Positions 61,783 through 64,000 of a stretch of DNA of 64,000 bases are shown piece by piece. Numbering within the stretch: position 1 is the first letter of the stretch; every line of letters begins with the position of its first letter. The DNA lies in contig PGZL01000007.1 in assembly GCA_002840095.1 (NCBI GenBank), positions 1 to 64,000 of the forward strand. The letters run 5' to 3'. The stretch is from Gammaproteobacteria bacterium HGW-Gammaproteobacteria-1. GTDB taxonomy: Bacteria; Pseudomonadota; Gammaproteobacteria; Thiohalomonadales; Thiohalomonadaceae. Made by a program: the position numbers and the translations under genes. A model generated the notes under the pieces. It was not told where the DNA came from. It did not search any database and was given only the letters and a program-made list of their open reading frames with translations.

Positions 61783-61964
61783 GGGGATAAGCGCAACCAT
61801 CACATGGCCGCGAGATACAAGACAAAACGGCAAGAGGATGAGGGCGCTACGCGCACGGTTGTTTGAATCAAAACCAGCACGAGCGCAGCGAGTTCATCCG
61901 CTTGTATCTTGCAACTTGCAACTTGTATCTCTGTTCCCGGTGGATGCGCTGTCGCTTATCCACC
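61783..61964. repeat. MITE-like inverted element between recR and ybaB
   Basis: Left end ggggataagcgcaaccat at 61784-61801; right end reads ggtggataagcgacagcgc on the minus strand (61939-61964), so the ends share GGATAAGCG in inverted orientation. The right end by itself folds into a hairpin (ggtggat-gcg-ctgt-cgc-tt-atccacc). Class A-like arms lie inside it. No open frame of note. Confidence 0.6.
61810..61933. repeat. Degenerate class A inverted element (recR/ybaB)
   Basis: Left arm cgagatacaagacaaaacgg; right arm gcttgtatcttgcaacttgc plus aacttgtatctct. The gatacaag / cttgtatc ends pair perfectly; spacer about 75 bp. It lies within the MITE-like pair above, so one may have inserted into the other. 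Confidence 0.65.
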
Positions 61965-61986
61965 CTACAGTTGTAAGCTACGCCGG

Positions 61987-62310
61987 TCAGAACGGCAGCT
62001 TCATCCCGCCGGGCAGGTTCATACCCGCCGTCACGCCGGCCATGCGTTCCTGGCTGGTCTTTTCGATCTGGCGCACGGCATCGTTCACCGCCGCGGCGAT
62101 CAGGTCTTCCAGCATCTCCTTGTCGTCCTGCATCAGGCTGGGATCGATGCCGACCCGCTTCACGTCGTGGCGGCCGTTCATCACCACCGTCACCATGCCG
62201 CCGCCGGACTGGCCGGTCACTTCCATATTGGCCAGCTCTTCCTGCATGCGCTGCATATCGGCCTGCATCTTCTGCGCCTGCCGCATGAGATTGCCCAATC
62301 CACCTTTCAT
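61987..62310 (-). CDS. ybaB: Nucleoid-associated protein YbaB/EbfC
   Basis: Small DNA-binding dimer. The 107-aa product has [40 protein letters not shown] and [17 protein letters not shown], characteristic of the family. ATG 62310 gives the normal length; the frame is open upstream into dnaX. It is 74 bp from dnaX, in the usual dnaX-ybaB-recR order. The ending GGMKLPF is typical. Confidence 0.96.
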   Translation of the reverse strand: MKGGLGNLMRQAQKMQADMQRMQEELANMEVTGQSGGGMVTVVMNGRHDVKRVGIDPSLMQDDKEMLEDLIAAAVNDAVRQIEKTSQERMAGVTAGMNLPGGMKLPF

Positions 62311-62384
62311 CTTCGCTTTTTCCTCAACAGGTTTGTTGCCGTAAATTCGTCTGTCTGCCCGCGCCGCCGCCGGCGGGGGCAGGA

Positions 62385-64000
62385 TCACTCCACCGGCTGG
62401 ATCGAACCGGGCTCGATACGACCGTCGAAGCGATCCAGGATGGACTGCACGGTGGCGTCGCTTTCGATGGACGCCTGCGCCTCCGCCTGGCGTTCCTGGC
62501 CGCGGCGCTGCTGCGCCGCCATGGGCGTCTCGCCGCCCCCTGCGCCCAATTGTATGGTGAGGCGAATCGGCTGTCCCAGGTGCTCGGACAAGGCCTTGGC
62601 CAGGACCTCCTCCCATTTCTTGTTGTGCAGCGCACGCTGACCGGGATCGAGGGCCAGCTCGACGCTGTCGCCCTCGTGACGCAGCAGCGCACAGTTGAGC
62701 GCCAGCTGGCGCGCCAACCCGCCCAAGGGCAAGGCGGCCGCCAGTGTGGTCCAGTCGATGGATACCGGCGCCGCGGCCGGTGCGGAACGGGCCGCCGGGG
62801 CGGCATGCGCCTGCGGCGGCGGCTCGGCCACCGACGCCGGCACCGCCTCCGCGACCGCGGCTTGCGGCCGTGGAGGCGGTGCCGTGCGCGACGCTGCGGT
62901 TGCCGGGGTGGTGCCTGATGAGGCGGCTGCCGCTGACACGGGTTGGGTGCCGACACCGGCCGGACGGAAGGCCAGCATGCGCAGCAGGATCATCTCGAAA
63001 CCGCCGCGCGGCTCCGGCGCCAGGGGCAGATCGCGCCGCCCGGCCAGGCCGATCTGGTAGCAGAGCTGCACGTCCTCGGGACCCATGGTGCGCGCCAGCT
63101 CGGCCAGCGCCGTGCGCTCCTCCACCTCGTCACCCAATACGCCAGGCACGGCCTGGGCCAGGGCGATGCGGGTCAGTGCACTGTTCAGTTCGTTCAGCAC
63201 GCCGCCGTAATCCGGCGACAGTTCCGCCAGGGCCGCCGCTTCCGCCAGCAATGCCGCGGCATCACCGGCCGCCAGGGCACGCAGCAGCGCCACCACCCGG
63301 GTCCGGTCGATGGTGCCCAGCATGGCACGCACACCGTCTGCCGCGAGCGAGCCGCCGCCGTGGGCGATGGCCTGGTCCAGCAGGCTGAGCGCATCGCGCA
63401 TGCTGCCGTCAGCGGCGCGGGATATCTCGCCCACGGCAGCGGCCTCTGCGCTGATCCCCTCGCTGGCGAGGATGGCGATCAGGTGGTCGCGGATCTGCTC
63501 CAGCGGCAGACGCTTGAGGTTGAACTGCAGGCAGCGCGACAGAATGGTCACCGGCAGCTTTTGCGGATCGGTGGTGGCCAGCAGGAATTTGACGTGCGGC
63601 GGCGGCTCCTCCAGCGTCTTCAACAGGGCGTTGAAGCTGTGGTTGGAGAGCATGTGCACTTCGTCGATGAGATATACCTTGTAGCGGCCGCGGCTGGGGG
63701 CGTACTGCACGTTGTCGAGGATTTCGCGCGTATCCTCCACCTTGGTGCGCGAGGCCGCGTCCACCTCGATCATGTCCACGAAGCGCCCCTCGTCGATTTC
63801 GCGGCAGGCGCTGCACACGCCGCAGGGCCGGGAGGAAACGCCCTGCTCGCAGTTGAGCGACTTGGCCAGGATGCGGGCGATGGTGGTCTTGCCGACACCG
63901 CGGGTGCCGGTAAACAGAAAGGCGTGATGCAGGCGGTCGTTGTCCAGCGCATTGATCAGGGCGCGCAACACATGCTCCTGTCCCACCATTTCAGGGAAGG
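62385..64000 (-). CDS. dnaX: DNA polymerase III subunit tau/gamma, 5' end outside the window
   Basis: Clamp-loader ATPase. The frame continues past the right edge; residues [20 protein letters not shown] at the edge correspond to about residue 15-20 of the family, so roughly 15-18 residues are missing. P-loop [20 protein letters not shown], zinc module [15 protein letters not shown], Walker [15 protein letters not shown] motif [11 protein letters not shown]. The visible part is about 538 codons, so the whole protein would be about 555 aa, shorter than the 643-aa tau of Escherichia. No AAAAAAG-type slippery site was seen. Confidence 0.96.
   Translation of the reverse strand, partial: FPEMVGQEHVLRALINALDNDRLHHAFLFTGTRGVGKTTIARILAKSLNCEQGVSSRPCGVCSACREIDEGRFVDMIEVDAASRTKVEDTREILDNVQYAPSRGRYKVYLIDEVHMLSNHSFNALLKTLEEPPPHVKFLLATTDPQKLPVTILSRCLQFNLKRLPLEQIRDHLIAILASEGISAEAAAVGEISRAADGSMRDALSLLDQAIAHGGGSLAADGVRAMLGTIDRTRVVALLRALAAGDAAALLAEAAALAELSPDYGGVLNELNSALTRIALAQAVPGVLGDEVEERTALAELARTMGPEDVQLCYQIGLAGRRDLPLAPEPRGGFEMILLRMLAFRPAGVGTQPVSAAAASSGTTPATAASRTAPPPRPQAAVAEAVPASVAEPPPQAHAAPAARSAPAAAPVSIDWTTLAAALPLGGLARQLALNCALLRHEGDSVELALDPGQRALHNKKWEEVLAKALSEHLGQPIRLTIQLGAGGGETPMAAQQRRGQERQAEAQASIESDATVQSILDRFDGRIEPGSIQPVE

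Noticed and set aside
62385-64000. Programmed frameshift site in dnaX producing gamma
   Set aside because: No run of A residues or AAAAAAG-type heptamer with a following hairpin is visible in the coding strand.
1-64000. tRNA, rRNA, riboswitch, leader-peptide attenuator or prophage genes
   Set aside because: None could be recognised; in particular no Trp- or Leu-rich leader peptide was identified before the trp or leu genes.

Overview
The window is a dense, high-GC (roughly 60-65% by eye) chromosomal segment of a motile gammaproteobacterium. Gene order supports this: leuC-leuD-leuB-asd-usg-fimV-truA-trpF-trpB-trpA-accD-folC and fliLMNOPQR-flhB-flhA-flhF-flhG-fliA-cheYZAB-motCD-parA-parP-cheW are arranged as in Pseudomonas-like and Chromatiales-like gammaproteobacteria. 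I lean towards a Chromatiales/Ectothiorhodospiraceae-type organism, but that is inference. No rRNA, tRNA, CRISPR array or intact insertion sequence was recognised.

Layout. 1-14.4 kb, minus strand: leucine, aspartate-family, tryptophan, fatty-acid and folate genes, with fimV and truA between them. 14.6-16 kb, plus: a LysR regulator coupled to an unknown gene. 16-25.4 kb, minus: an MFS transporter, a PiuC-type oxygenase, aroC, two tandem DUF1207 outer-membrane-type proteins, hemN, prmB, mogA and a DUF481 protein. 25.5-28.2 kb: a complete AmmeMemoRadiSam set (amrS divergent from amrB-amrA). 28.3-31.7 kb: a small accessory island of lower GC, with a RelB/RelE-type toxin-antitoxin pair, a frameshifted glycosyltransferase remnant, a tandem pair of unknown secreted proteins and a decayed Y1 (REP-type) transposase remnant. 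31.8-34.3 kb: a pentapeptide-repeat membrane protein, then fliK and a short FlhB-like protein. 34.5-53.8 kb, minus: one long flagellar/chemotaxis block headed by a very good sigma-54 promoter in front of fliL. 53.9-64 kb: orn, an M48 protease, phhB, rsgA, motBA with a probable sigma-28 promoter, an HDOD protein, recR, ybaB and the start-truncated dnaX.

How the genes work together: the flagellar block supplies the export gate (FliOPQR, FlhAB), switch (FliMN), FliL, polar placement and number control (FlhF, FlhG), the late sigma factor (FliA), the chemosensory core (CheYZABW), its polar positioning partners (ParA, ParP) and two different stators (MotAB, MotCD). Hook-length control (FliK) lies just outside the block.

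The most unusual signal is not a gene. At least 18 intergenic sites carry the same architecture: a short unit of 7 to about 11 bp repeated head-to-tail in one arm, a spacer, then the reverse complement of the same repeats in the other arm. Different sites use different units: TTACAAG-like (class A), ACGCAGAG-like (class B), GTTTCGA/GTTTCGG (class C) and longer variants. They sit almost exactly against stop codons, occupy four of the five convergent gene junctions, interrupt the leu and trp operons, and two of them share a conserved 19-bp core. They look like a family of inverted tandem-repeat hairpin elements that may be bidirectional terminators or mobile/expanding DNA.
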